Assembly (NCBI GenBank): GCA_009667805.1 | Contig: CM019075.1 | Span: 19,713,615 to 19,777,614 of the forward strand | Origin: Leptobrachium leishanense | Lineage: Eukaryota > Chordata > Amphibia > Anura > Megophryidae | Direction: 5' to 3' | Length of the DNA stretch: 64,000 bases | Shown here: positions 1-11,272 of the stretch, piece by piece | Numbering within the stretch: the stretch's first letter is position 1 | Layout: the number at the start of each line of letters is the position of its first letter | The notes under the pieces: model-generated | Told to the model about the DNA's origin: nothing | What the model saw: the letters and a program-made list of their open reading frames with translations, nothing else | Database searches by the model: none | Translations under genes and position numbers: made by a program

Positions 1-902
1 CATTGAACTATTGCTGCCACCAGAGGGAGACAGAGACATTGTTAGACGATGCTGGACAAAACAGAACTACACCGACCATCATCCTTTGCGTGAGGACAGG
101 AAGGAAGTGGTACCGGAAGAGGAAGGAGATCAGCGGCCTCGTGGAAGGCAAGGTCAGAGTGAGCGGAGCAGTGAAAGGTGGAGGACGCACGTGAGAGCTG
201 TCAAGGAGTGCGACCAGGCCGGAGTACAGACTCTGTCTCACTGGTGCTGGAGATCGGGACAGTGACTGTGCTGAGACCTACCTACGCAGCGCTGAGAGGT
301 CTGGATGAACAGCTGGTTCCGGCTGGACCCCGAGTTACGAGACCGCGCTGATCGATTGGGAGTGCAGGCGGTGGATCGTTGTTCCAGTTGCGGAGATTCG
401 GCAAGCAGGGAGCGGATTCAGTGGCACAGAGTCCCAGTACACAGCGGAGAAGATCCTTTGATCGAGTGCTGGACAGTTTCGTCTATCGGATGGGTGAGAG
501 GCCTCCCAGGCCGCAGTTCCCAAATAAGAAACGCATGCTGCAATATTGTTTAAATCCACAGGGCCCCAACGGTGACTAGTCAAAGATTGTTTTGTTTCAT
601 TCACTGGCCAGTTGAATACAGTACCCGAGACAACACACATACACATTTTTGAGCTATTATTCACGGGACTTACCCTCCAGATCTGAAGGGGTTAACCGTT
701 TCTTTTGCCGCCGCGTGTTTTTCCCGCATTACGAATTCTTGTCATTTAAATACCGTAGATGCGTAATATATGCTGCTTTATTGGTATCAGTAAAGAATAT
801 AATACATAAAAATCCACAACAGTGCTGGTGTATAGTTATTTCCTAGTGCGGTGAGACTAACCTGAGGTTTATTCAGCGGCTCCTCCGGGAGTGAGTGCTA
901 CA
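1..902 (+). mobile_element. Solo-LTR-like element, copy 1 (5' end cut by window)
   Basis: Shares long blocks with copies at 1178-2098, 7103-8269, 14040-14963 and 29906-30545: the CACTGGCCAGTTGAA block, the GGGGCCCCAACG block and the end GGCTCCTCCGGGAGTGAG followed by TGCTACA. Complete copies start TGTAGCGCT and end AGCGCTACA, so they obey the TG...CA rule of LTRs. No coding frame, primer-binding site or internal region is seen beside it, so it is best read as a solo LTR or a nonautonomous LTR element. The first ~45 bases of the element are outside the window. Confidence 0.6.
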
Positions 903-985
903 CGTATATACTCGCATATACGCAATATTCAATAAAATAAGTTATTTATTTTTTCCCTCCCTTTAGTTGGCCCCTGGTGGTAATT

Positions 986-1041
986 GAGTGTGGCTTGGGG
1001 TTAACTTTCAGCGCTGAAAGCGGTAACCCCAAGCCACACTC
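986..1041. repeat. Near-perfect 56-bp palindrome
   Basis: Left arm GAGTGTGGCTTGGGGTTA and right arm TAACCCCAAGCCACACTC are exact reverse complements, and the centre CTTTCAGC/GCTGAAAG also pairs. It sits in the 275-bp gap between two LTR copies (903-1177), where I see no other feature. It is probably the remains of a foldback MITE. Confidence 0.7.
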
Positions 1042-1177
1042 GGGATGCCGCTGTATACATTACCTGTCCCTGCGCTCCCTCGCTGTCCCCCCGAAGTCTT
1101 CTCCGGCCGATGTCATACTTCCTGGTTCATCACTTTTTGTGATGGTTTTAATATGAGCACGGTTCTAATATTGCACA

Positions 1178-2098
1178 TGTAGCGCTAGTTTAATTCTGCT
1201 GCTGTAATTACTCGTTTCTGGCCACCCGCGGGAGACGAGCGCAATGTAAACCAATACTGGACACTTTTGGACTACATTTTCCAGCATGCTTTGGGGCAGG
1301 GACAGGAAGTGGGTGGGGAGAACTGAGACACATCCGCAACCTCGTGCGGAGGAGAGCCAAGGGGTAAACTGAGCAAGACGCACGTGAGACAAGGAGCGAT
1401 TGTGACCAGGCCGTAGCGCAGGTGCTGCCTTGCGGACGCTGGAGATCGGTTTCAGTGACTTGCCAGAGACCTAGTAATCCACTGCTGAAAGGTTTTACAC
1501 AGATACAGTGCTGCAGATTGGACCCCGAGTTAGGAGACCGCGATGATCTAATGGGAGTGCAGGTGGTAAACTGAGCATCTTGTGGCAGAGACGGACAAGC
1601 GGATCCGGTGGCACAGAGTCCCAGCCAAATCGAGGGGAGAGACGTCCTGGGTCGAGCAGAGTATCTGGTGGATGGGTGAGAGGCCTTCCAGGCCACAGTA
1701 CAATAATAAAACACGCTGCAGTTTGTCTAAATCTACGGGGCCCCAACGTGACTAGTCGAAGACACATTGAAATCATTCACTGGCCAGTTGAATCTAGTAC
1801 CTGGGTACCAACACACGCATACACGCACACCTTCTTGGGACACAACCTGTACGGGACTCACACTCCAGCAACGAAGGGGTTAAAATTCCTTTTTCTTTTC
1901 CGCTGCGCTTTTCTCTCATTACAAATTCCTGTAAATATATATGTATACCATGCTGCTCTATATATGCCAGTTTATTTGAGACCAGTAAACTATATAACTT
2001 CTAAAATCCACAACAGTGCTGATGTATATTTATTCCCTAGTGCGGGGAGACTGACCCGATGTTTAAATTCAGCGGCTCCTCCGGGAGTGAGTGCTACA
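1178..2098 (+). mobile_element. Solo-LTR-like element, copy 2
   Basis: A 921-bp element beginning TGTAGCGCTAG and ending AGTGCTACA. The flanking 4-mers are CACA (left) and CACG (right), close to a 4-bp target duplication. It differs clearly in its first 400 bases from copy 1, so the two neighbours are separate insertions of subfamilies and not one provirus. It is closest to copy 3 (both carry the GTCGAGCAGAGTATCTGG block, inverted in copy 3). Confidence 0.65.
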
Positions 2099-3324
2099 CA
2101 CGCTTACGCATAGCAGGTTAATGGAGTACCACTCTATATTTTTAACGACGCCACTGGCAACCAGTTTGGTATTCATGTGCATGCTGACAGGGTTGCAGAC
2201 ATCTTGGTGGATATTTATTCACTGCTGCACCCAGTAAGGATAAGATCTCTCTATATGGCCCGTTAGCTGTATGTCTCAATAGCTGATTATCAGCAGGGAA
2301 AGAACAGAAATCAACATTTTCTAGGGTCAGAAACTAGTCCTCTGTAGGTGCATGATCAGTGGTATCCCACTATGGTCTTAGGCCCCCTGGCCTGGCAGGT
2401 TCATGCCTATTTAGTGTCAGGTTTTGTCTTATAATATATGTATAAGTTGTGAGTTGAAGCCAGGATTTATAATTGACATTTAAGCCTGAGATACATATCC
2501 ACTTCAATAATCTCACCAATATTGTACAGTTCTCCTGACATAAGCACTGCCCAGCACGTCAATGTATTCAATTTGGTCTCCTCTGCAGCGTTGGTCTTCC
2601 CCATTGTGTACTCCATGGCTTTAGGCCATTCTGTACCTCTGTTTCTGTGGTCATTTATTATAGGTTCAATCCTTTCCGGGTAAGTGCTACCCTTTTTGGG
2701 TTACAGCTGATCAACCACACCTTTTTCCATCATTGGTGTTGTTTTGTTTTCTTGCACAATAGATGTTTTTTGCGCATGATCGGGACAGTCTCACACCTCG
2801 CTTGATCTGATTCTGATGTAGGTCCCCCCCCCCCCACATAATCAGTTTTTCATATAGGATTGCTCATTCGGTGATCTGGATCTACAGCGCTGTTTTTTTT
2901 TCTTCTGCACATTATCGAGACAGCTCACGCAGAGCTTTGTTTGAGCCTAACGTACAAGGGTTTATTGCAGATTATCAGGACCGGCCGAGCGCGCGCCCGT
3001 TTCCCCTGTGTTTGTTTATTTAATCTCCGCTCTCGGTGCCAGGAACTGACATCTTGCGCCTGTGATGTCACGGATTCTGCCGCCGCAGCCCTCGAAAGTC
3101 AAACTGTTTCAGCGCGTGGTGCGGCTGCCTGGGGCGCTGCGACCCAACCCCGCGACCAGACGTGTGAGAACAAACACTTTCTATTTTTAACCACGGACCC
3201 TGACAAGGAACCAGAGATAAACAGAAATAAACAGAGCGTGTGCGAGGCTGGCTGGCATCGCGGCAAAACGCGGCAGGGAGGGACGGCATCTCACTTAAAG
3301 AACCTTGATTCTTAAACACTCATA
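2099..3324. other. No gene recognised
   Basis: Unique-looking sequence with a short C-run near 2826. Short frames at 2941-3315 and 3068-3319 overlap on opposite strands and lack any recognisable motif. I see no exon, RNA gene or repeat here. Confidence 0.4.
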
Positions 3325-3506
3325 CAGGGTTATTCAGAGAGAGGTGAAAAGCAGGAGAATGACTGGAGAATGGAAAATTCTAGGTCAAAATAGCCGATTT
3401 GGAAAGTGAGATGAATGGGAGAATTTTTCTGGTTCGGCTATTTTGACCTAGAATTTTCCATTCTCCAGTCATTCTCCTGCTTTTCACCGCTCTCTGAATA
3501 ACCCTG
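3325..3506. mobile_element. Palindromic MITE (CAGGGTTATTCAGAGAG family)
   Basis: A 182-bp foldback element. The left half (CAGGGTTATTCAGAGAG, then GCAGGAGAATGACTGGAG and TTCTAGGTCAAAATAGCC) is repeated as its reverse complement in the right half, ending CTCTCTGAATAACCCTG. A partial copy lies at 58920-59074, and the ends resemble those of the elements at 4771-7078 and 12550-13281. No clear target duplication is visible. Confidence 0.75.
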
Positions 3507-3705
3507 ACAGGGTCCATTCATGTAAAGCATAACTACAAACTACCCAGCCCCCGCCCGTGTGGTGTTTACTTTTTTTATGGGACAAATATCCTTTTACACA
3601 AGCTGGAACAGCATTCATTTACGAGGTCATTAAGTAATTTATGTGGTGACGGGAGATTTAAGATGGGTAAATCCCGCTTTTCAATCCATCTCCAGGCTAA
3701 TCCTG

Positions 3706-4280
3706 AGGCCTGTTCAATACCTCAGCCGCTGCAAGTGCTAAATTAGCAACTTGCCATTGAACGCCGTTCAACCGCTCAGCGCTCAGCAGTGCTAACCTAG
3801 CACTTGCAGCGACCCGAGGAGATGCCGAGTGTGATGTTTTAAAGATGGCCGCCGCCATGAAGCAAGTAACAATGCCGTACAGCAAGATGGCCGCCGCCTC
3901 GAAGCAAGTAATTATTCCGTACAGCAATGTTAATTTTGAGGTTTTTGTTCACCAAAGCACAAAATATTTATTTATTATTTCCCCCTGCACATAGACATAT
4001 ATTACAGTTCAATTTATATATTGTTTCAGAAGTAAACATAACGTTTATTCATTAGAAACTATCATTTGTGGTGTGTGCATACAAAACGGAATTGTGCTGA
4101 CTGCTTCTCTTTGTTTTTCGGATCACTCGGACAAAATATAATAATCTGAATCTTTCATTAAGAAATCGTCGGCCATTTTGGATTCAAAATTCGCATCCAA
4201 AGGGTTCAACGACACTGCTGCAGCAAACTGAATTGCTGCGCTGCAGCAATTCAGCAGCTGCTGAGGTATTGAACAGGCCT
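3706..4280 (-). mobile_element. 575-bp MITE (AGGCCTGTTCAATACC family), copy 1
   Basis: Terminal inverted repeats AGGCCTGTTCAATACCTCAG...CTGAGGTATTGAACAGGCCT are flanked by CTG on both sides, a possible 3-bp target duplication as in PIF/Harbinger elements (inference). A second, nearly full-length copy lies inverted at 10701-11272. There is no transposase frame. The interior contains several AAGATGGCCGCC motifs resembling YY1 sites. Strand is given relative to copy 2. Confidence 0.75.
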
Positions 4281-4770
4281 CTGGCTCTGAGGGAGCCGCC
4301 ATCTTGACGAATTCTCTGGGCAGAAGCTCCACAGCCAAATGAAGACAATTCACGGAAAGGGGAGCAAGGTAGAGCCCCTAAATTCCAACGTTATAAAAAA
4401 AAAGTTATGATAATAACCGCGAGCCAGTCTCAAACGTCCAAATTCAACATGGTTTTAATTCTCCTTAGCACGGGGTCTTCAAGATGGCCGCTCTCGGCTT
4501 CAGAGAAAAGGTAAACGTGAGCACGCCCTGAAACCAAGGTAGCAAGTTGGCGGCATTCGCTCCATAATAAAACCCAGCAAGGCTGCAGTGTTCGTGCGTT
4601 TTAGTAATGAAGAAAAATAACAACTATGCCTTTTACCTTGGATGGTCTGGTCTCTCTTTGGGAATGGATGGACGTCGTACCGCAGGTGTGTGTGGGATAC
4701 TTTAACAAAGGGAAAATCAAGCCGCAATACCACAAATACTTCTTAAAGAAGTGTATTTGGAAATACTAAA
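4281..4770. other. No gene recognised
   Basis: About 490 bp with no convincing exon or repeat. One further AAGATGGCCGCT motif occurs near 4481. Confidence 0.3.
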
Positions 4771-5306
4771 GGGGTTATTCAGAGAGCACCAAAAAAAGGT
4801 AAATGTGTTCGCTGACCCTGCGGTGAATTCACCGAAGGGATCCGCAGAACACAGCCACCGACGGCAGAACTGGGGCTACAAAAAAGGTAAATAGTTTTCT
4901 AAAAGGTGTTTAAAACCATTAAAAGGCATGGATATAATAAAAAGGTCTGATACAGAATAAAAAAAAAAACGCCATAAAAAAAATGGGAATCAAAAATTTT
5001 GCCAAATGAAATCCAGAAAAATGCCTAAAAAAAAATCTAAACAATAGAATTTTTGCTGCAAATTAAAAGAATTAAATGGTTGAATAATAAATAATCGAAA
5101 ACCAATATTTTTTAAAATAAAATTTATTTACTTCAAAACCAATGGAATTCTCCTGTATAAACCTGTCTAACGGAAGCCTGGAAATTCTGGACATTTCGCC
5201 AACATTTTGGTGGTGTTTGGCGTTCTCTGAATAGATTAACCATTACTTCTCTAAGGAATTTCATAGCCGCCGAAGGTCACGAAATTGCAGCGATCTGAGG
5301 CGTATT

Positions 5307-6958
5307 CAGGGCCGTCTTTAACGTGGGGCAAAAGGGGCAGTTGCCCCGGGCCCAGTCACTTGAGGAGCCCAAAGCCGCTGCCCCCTTGGGCCCGTGGCAA
5401 CGACTTGTGTAACTTATTTGTTGTCCTCAGGCTCCGCTCCGGTATGAATCTCTCTGCCGGCGACTGTGTCTGACTGTGTCATGGAGGGCCGGGCTGGCAG
5501 CCGCTGCAGGCAGCGTGCGTGCCTTCCTCCCAGCGGACACAAGGCTGGGATTGGAACGGCAGTCACGCTGTTGGCGACGCCCTCTTCACTTACCACATGG
5601 GCCATCGCACATGCGCAGAAGGACCACGTATGTCTCACTGATGGTGGCTGCAGCTTGCACAAGTTCACCGGAGTCGCTCAACCAGCGAACCACGCCAGCA
5701 CAGCTGTCCTGTCCCCACTCCACGTACCCCCGGGGTCTATGTGCAGCTTAACAGGCAGGTAAACCTCTCCTACGAGTCAATGAACGGGACCGGTTTGCAG
5801 TCTGAAGGTTTTATTAACCCGTTGTAGGAATGTGGTAAAACTATAGGAAAACAGAAATATACGATATAAAGATACAGAATATATACGTGTTTTACATAGA
5901 TAATACAAAACAGGATGTGTCCATATAAAACGTGGGAGTTTTATAACTAGGCCGGACTAAGATTACATGAAAAACAGCTGGCTGCAATATAAGGGTTTAC
6001 AAATTTACAGCACATAAGGTGCTTCTAAAGCTGAGGGAAACTGTAAGGTGACTGGGAGGAATTTAGACCATAACCTTACCGACGTGCTTTCAATAGGGGG
6101 AGAGATTGTAATGAGGTGTTCCTTCCAGCTCCTGTGGTGAAGGAAATGGTGGCCTCTCTCCCACAATCCCCTGTGATAGTGAGGGAAGCACATGACTTAG
6201 CCTATAGGAATTCTGGGAAGGCTGAATACCAGGGTGCTGTAAAAATAAACGGCCACTATATGGCGTCTCTAAACACATTACATTTCTGCTCTGAAGGCAG
6301 CAAACAGCCCAGGCCCAGTTCCAAACGGTCGATATTCAGATTAAATGTCGGTGGCAGGCTCGCATTTATGGTTGACACAATAGCTAAAGTTCAGTTCTGG
6401 GGTCAATACATAGGTTAACAGTCCGTATTCGTTCAAAGAAAGGTTAAAATTCAGGATAAATGCAGGAGGCTAGCATTCATCATGGTCGATATATAGCTAT
6501 TCTGCTGTTGGATGAAGTTCACAGCCGTCAACGCGTCCCCAGGCCCAAATTAGCAGCCCTTGCATCCCCAGGCCTGTTGCAGCAGCAGCACACAGGACTG
6601 AGGCATGTTCAGTTCCTCAGCAGCTGCTGAATTGTTCCATTGCAGCAGATCAGTTTGCTGCAGCTGTCTCACTGAATGCTTTGGCTGTGAATATGGAAGC
6701 AAAATGGCAGAGGATTGCTTGATGAAAGGTGCTGTTTCTGCAAAATCCACCTTTGTCCATTTTATTACCACTTTAGTGTTAATGTTTACCATGCCAGTTC
6801 TTTGTTTACATTATTAAAGCTTTTAGAGACAAGCTCATGATGTTTTGTTTTTTTTGGGTTGTTGGGGCTGGAGAGAAAAATTATGCGGTGGGCGGGCTCT
6901 CGGGGGGGGGGCCAAAAAAATGTTGCCCAGGGTCCAATCAATATTAAAGACGGGCCGG
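5307..6958. mobile_element. hAT-like nonautonomous transposon with 8-bp TSD GGCGTATT
   Basis: The left end CAGGGCCGTCTTTAAC and the right end TTAAAGACGGGCC are inverted repeats, and the element is flanked by perfect 8-bp copies of GGCGTATT (5299-5306 and 6959-6966). An 8-bp duplication with a CAG start is the hAT hallmark. No transposase frame is visible, and the short frames inside have no recognisable domain. A diverged piece of the AGGCCTGTTC MITE lies inside it near 6596-6740. Confidence 0.85.
6596..6740 (+). mobile_element. Diverged fragment of the AGGCCTGTTC MITE
   Basis: The run CTCAGCAGCTGCTGAATTG, then CAGTTTGCTGCAGC, then a segment resembling the MITE's AAAATGGC block, follows the same order as the left part of the copy at 10701-11272, with many substitutions. 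It lies inside the hAT at 5307-6958. Confidence 0.5.
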
Positions 6959-7102
6959 GGCGTATTGCCAGCTTTCTGAATAGCCAAACTGTCACAAAAT
7001 TGCAACGTATGGGGAAATTCACAGTTCGGTCCAAATCCGGCGGCAAGTTCGGCTCTTACTGAATAGTCGCTTAATACCAGCATACTTTTTGTTAGAAACT
7101 TG

Positions 7103-8269
7103 TGTAGCGCTCACTCCCGGAGGAGCCGTTGAATTTGAACCTCGGGTCAGTCTCCCCGCACTAGGGAATAAATATTTATTTATTTATAAAGGATTTTACC
7201 AGGAAGGATACATTGAGATTTCTCTTGTTTTCAAGTATGTCCTGGGTTCAAGAACATTGAAGTGTTACAGTTACAGAAATACAAAGTAATACAATGCAAG
7301 ATATTAAAAAAAAAACAAAAAAAAAAAAACCACAAATATACAGATTAACAGAAAATACTCCAGCACCGTCGTGGATTTTATAAATTATATAGTTTACTGA
7401 ATAAACTGGCATATGAGTAACACGGTATACGTATATATATTTACAGTACTTCGTAATGCGGGAAACGCGCAGCGGAAAAGAAATACAATACTTCGTAATG
7501 CGAGAAACGCGCAGCGGAAAAGGAAAAAAGTATTTTTAACCCCCTTAGTGGTTGGAGTGTGAGTCCCGTACAGGTTATGTCCCAAGGAATATATGTGTAT
7601 GTGTGTATTGGTACCCGGGTACAATATTCAACTGGCCAGTGAATTATTTATGAGGTATCTTCGACTAGTCACGTTGGGGCCCTGTAGGTTTTGAACAAAC
7701 TGCAGCGTGCTTTAGTGTTTTACAGTGGCCTGGAAGGCCTCTCACCCATCCGCCAGATACTCTGTGCTCCGCTCGACCCAGGACGTCTCTCTGCTCGATT
7801 TTGACTGGGATTTTCTGTCACCGGATCCGTTGTCTTGCTTTTCTGTATCGGCCACAAGATGTCCAGCTCACCGCCTGCACTCCCTGTTAGATCGTCTGCA
7901 GTTCTCCTAACTCGGGGTCCTTCAGCTTACTAGGTATCAGTGTGAGATTACTAGCGGTGGATCACTGGGTCTTCGGTTAATGAGGGAAACCCGATCTCCA
8001 GCTCTGCTAGGCCGCACCTGCCCTCTGGCCTGGTCGTAACCACACTCGGCTCTTCTGCGTCTTGCTCCTCTCACGCTCTGCACGCTCTGCCGGCTCTTTC
8101 CACGAGGCTGCAGATGTCCGTGTCTCTCTCCCACCCACTTCCTGTTCCCGCCCGCAAAGCATGCTGGAAAATTGTAGTCCCAATGTTCAGAGTCTTACAT
8201 CGCGCTTGTCTCCCTCCGGTGGCCAAAAACAAGTACTATAACGACAGCGAATTTAAAACCAGCGCTACA
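7103..8269 (-). mobile_element. Solo-LTR-like element, copy 3
   Basis: A reverse-oriented copy with ends TGTAGCGCT and AGCGCTACA. It is flanked on the left by ...ACTTG and on the right by CTTGA, giving a 4-bp duplication CTTG. It is longer than the ~920-bp norm because a retroposon-like fragment (7168-7345) is inserted near its 3' end and a ~50-bp segment around AATACTTCGTAATGCG is duplicated (7446-7510). No coding frame. Confidence 0.7.
7168..7345 (+). mobile_element. Retroposon-like fragment with A-rich tail
   Basis: Begins with TTATTTATTTATAAAGGATT and ends in an A-rich run. The block CAGGAAGGATACATTGAG plus ATTTCTCT recurs at 27112-27183. An identical core at two unrelated sites marks an interspersed repeat; the poly-A suggests retroposition. 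The family is not identified. Confidence 0.5.
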
Positions 8270-8399
8270 CTTGATTCAGGGTAAGGGCAGGTTGGCAATG
8301 GAAATGGGAGTTTTGTTCTAGCTAATTTAATGGAATGGAGGTAATCATTTCTCAAATATCTATGTCCCTTCTCAAGTACTTTATTATTAGTAATGTACT

Positions 8400-9060
8400 C
8401 AGGGCCGGTGCTCCCACTAGGCAACCGCTTAGGGCGCACTGCTACCTAGAGTCGTAGCCAGCACCAACCTGGGTTCCATTATTGTACCCGTTCCTCATTG
8501 TGTGGCTTTGTGTAGGCGGCAGTGGCTGCCCACAAAGTGGATCCCAGCTAGCGGTGCAGAAGGTGGTCGTCTTATGGTGAGACACAGGCGCCACCAAATG
8601 ACGTGTGAGCACCACCAGAGGCAGATTAAAGGAAAAAAGAGGCAGAAGAAAGAAAGGCACAGATGAGAGAGCGAAAAGCACAGATGAGAGAGCGAAAAGC
8701 ACAGATGAGAGAGCGAAAAGCACAGATGAGAGAAAGGCACAGATGAGAGAAAGGCACAGATGAGAGAAAGGCACAGACGAAAGAGAGAAAGGCACAGACG
8801 AAAGAGAGAAAGGCACAGACGAAAGAGAGAAAGGCACAGAAGAAAAAGGCACAGAGGGCAGAGGAAAGAAAGAGTCAGAGAAAAGAGGAACAGACCAATC
8901 CCGGGCCCAACCATCGGAGTGATAAAATGGGCAAAGAACATGTGTGCCCCCCGAGTGTGTGTTTGTGTGTCCCCGCGCACAGTGGGCGTGTTGCCCCCAC
9001 ATTTCAACAGATAACTATTTTTTGGGGGGGGCGCAGGTAGTGGGTAAAAAACTTTCAATT
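8400..9060 (+). mobile_element. Truncated hAT-like element with internal tandem repeat
   Basis: Starts CAGGGCCGGTGCTCCC, the kind of terminus seen on the other hAT elements here. The matching right end was not found, so the right boundary is approximate. It contains the purine-rich tandem repeat at 8640-8860. Frames reading through the repeat are low-complexity and not counted as genes. Confidence 0.4.
8640..8860 (+). repeat. Purine-rich tandem repeat (AGGCACAGATGAGAGA)
   Basis: About a dozen imperfect copies of a 17-21-bp unit, shifting from GCACAGATGAGAGAGCGAAA to GGCACAGACGAAAGAGAGAA along the array. The gradual change is typical of a minisatellite that expanded locally. Confidence 0.85.
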
Positions 9061-10404
9061 GATGTGGGTATTATCGCATCTACCCTCTTTAAAAGATATG
9101 ACCAAGCTGTGGTCATTTAGTGGACCTCCAGATGCTCTACTAGCAGATGGACGGATTACCGATTAAGATAAGATTTGTGTCCATCCACAAAGTGCGAAGT
9201 GCCCATCCACATACATTTATACCAGTACAGTCCATTCAAAGGTGAGGTAAAACAAAACAAATGAGCATGCTGATATTGGGCAACTGCTTGGGGGACTTCT
9301 ATGGTCTGCCCTTCGGAGAATCCCATTCTAGGTCTCGAGAGGTTTTAACCATATTGATCCAAAAGCACCCAAAAATTTCAGGCCAGGAAACTCTTCCAAT
9401 GGTCCCCAACGATAGTTTTGGCCTTTTGTTGGTCATTGACACTGGGCTATAGTGGAACAGCCAATAAAAAAATCGACCACCAAGAACAAAATTGGGACTT
9501 GATTGAGCCCAAAATAATGGCCCAGTGAAATGGAACGCTTACACCGTTCAGTCAGCCCATATGAGTTCCGTCCTTGTGCTTAAAATTTTTGGAGGGCAGT
9601 ATGGCGGTCACATTTCATTATATGTAAATCTAAGGGTGTGACCAGCGCAACAAACACCATCACTTCCTCGTAATGTGTATGGTCACCTGCTATTGCTGTC
9701 TAGTGTGTAAACATTGCACAGTGCCAAGGCGACGTTACTTCCCCGTTTAATTGGAATGCTTGTAAATCATGAACATAACAGAGCAGCAGTGAACGTAGAA
9801 GTATGTTCTAGAGAAAAAAAAAACCATCATGCCTCGTTTCAGTGACGCACGTCATTCAATCTTGTATGACGTAAGGAATTGTGACTTTTAACACACTTCA
9901 TTGGAATTATAAACACACTTTAGTTGGCGCTCTGGTTGGCACAGTCAGAGTGCGTGAGACGGCATATTCCACTGTCCGTTTACAGCTAATGAGATGATTG
10001 GCTGCGTGCCACGCAGGGAATTTTAGCTGGAAATTACTCTAAAATACAGATAAAAATTTTAGCCGCAAATTACTCTAAAATACAGATAAAAAACTTTCAA
10101 AAATAGTACATAATAAAATCACAGTAAAGGTTGCTCACTTTGTTAAAAATGCACAGTAGGTGTCAGAGCTCCACCCACACCGGTGGGTCAGCCAATCAGG
10201 AGCTGCTGCCAGATTGGTGGTGCAGCCCCCGAGCAGCAATTCCACAGCAGTGGAAAGGATGTTGATGGCATGATGTCCTGGACATATACCTATACAACAC
10301 ACAGCAACCATGGTGCCATCGGGGGTGACGGCCCATGATATGTTCAGGGGCTCATTGGCTGGAGGGGACGTTGACCCTTACCAAACGCTTTGTCACTTCT
10401 AAAT
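9061..10404. other. No gene recognised; one short duplication
   Basis: No exon or RNA gene is seen. A block of about 36 bp containing AAATTACTCTAAAATACAG is present twice in tandem at about 10020-10091 with few differences. Confidence 0.4.
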
Positions 10405-10555
10405 TGTAAATTCCCACGGGAATAGGGCCCTCGTTTCCTCCTGTGCTGGTATGTCAAAATGTTGTTCGATGTATTTTACCCTATCTATGTTGTGCCCATT
10501 GTGCAGCGCTATGGAATATGCTGGCGCTATATAAATAAAGAATAATAATAATTTA
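10405..10555 (+). mobile_element. L2/SINE-type repeat 3' end
   Basis: Ends with GCGCTATGGAATATGCTGG, then CGCTATATAAATAAAGAATAATAATAA. The same tail (GCGCTNNGGAAT..GTTGGCGCTATATAA) recurs at 17180-17262, 17865-17910 and 57815-57860. This is the 3' end of a vertebrate L2-type LINE or a SINE sharing that tail. Confidence 0.65.
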
Positions 10556-10700
10556 AAAAAGGTCAGCTCAGTTTGGCATGGAGGGGCCCTTACATCGGAG
10601 GCGCCATCAGAGTATTAGGAAATTACCCGGTGGGCCGAGGAAACGGAGGTCAGTAAAAGCGCTCGATCACAGAGGGAGTGTTTAGTATGCTCTGCACTAG

Positions 10701-11272
10701 AGGCCTGTTCAATACCTCAGCAGCTGCTGAATTGCTGCAGCGCAGCAATTCAGTTTGCTGCAGCAGTGTCGTTGAACCCTTTGGATGCGAATTTTGAATC
10801 CAAAATGGCCGATTTCTTAATGAGAAATTCAGATTGTTTTTCGGATCACTCGGACAAAATATAATAAAGAGAAGTAGTCAGCACAATCCGTTTTGTACGC
10901 ACACACCACAAATGATAGTTTTTAATGAATAAACGTTATGTTTACTTCTGAAACAATATATAAATTGAACTGTAATATATGTCTATGCGCAGGGGGAAAT
11001 AATAAATAAATATTTTGTGCTTTGGTGAACAAAAACCTCAAAATTAACATTGCTGTACGGAATTATTACTTGTTTCGTGGCGGCGGGCATCTTGCTGTAG
11101 GGCATTGTTACTTGCTTCATGGCGGCGGCCATCTTTTAAAACGTCACACTCAGCATCTCCTCGGGTCGCTGCAAGTGCTAGGTTAGCACTGCTGAGCGCT
11201 GAGCGGTTGAACGGCGTTCAATGGCAAGTTGCTATCTTAGCACTTGCAGCGGCTGAGGTATTGAACAGGCCT
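10701..11272 (+). mobile_element. 572-bp MITE (AGGCCTGTTCAATACC family), copy 2
   Basis: Ends AGGCCTGTTCAATACCTCAG and CTGAGGTATTGAACAGGCCT. It is close to copy 1 (3706-4280) over its full length but in the opposite orientation. Flanks TAG and TCG do not form a perfect target duplication. It contains motifs of the type GGCGGCCATCTT (YY1-like). No transposase. Confidence 0.75.

Larger units (their letters stand above)
4771..7078. mobile_element. Nonautonomous DNA element, split by a hAT insertion
   Basis: The left end GGGTTATTCAGAGAGC and the right end GGCTCTTACTGAATAG are degenerate inverted repeats. The internal blocks GTATGGGGAAATTCAC and GTTCTCTGAATAGATTAACC recur in the element at 12550-13281. 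A hAT element (5307-6958) is inserted inside it, and its 8-bp duplication GGCGTATT was clearly taken from this host, because the other copy has an uninterrupted equivalent near 13141. No coding capacity is seen. Confidence 0.6.

Noticed and set aside
8442..9058. Overlapping 186-187-codon minus-strand frames (LCLSLFRLCLSLF)
   Set aside because: They run through the purine-rich tandem repeat at 8640-8860; low complexity in two frames.
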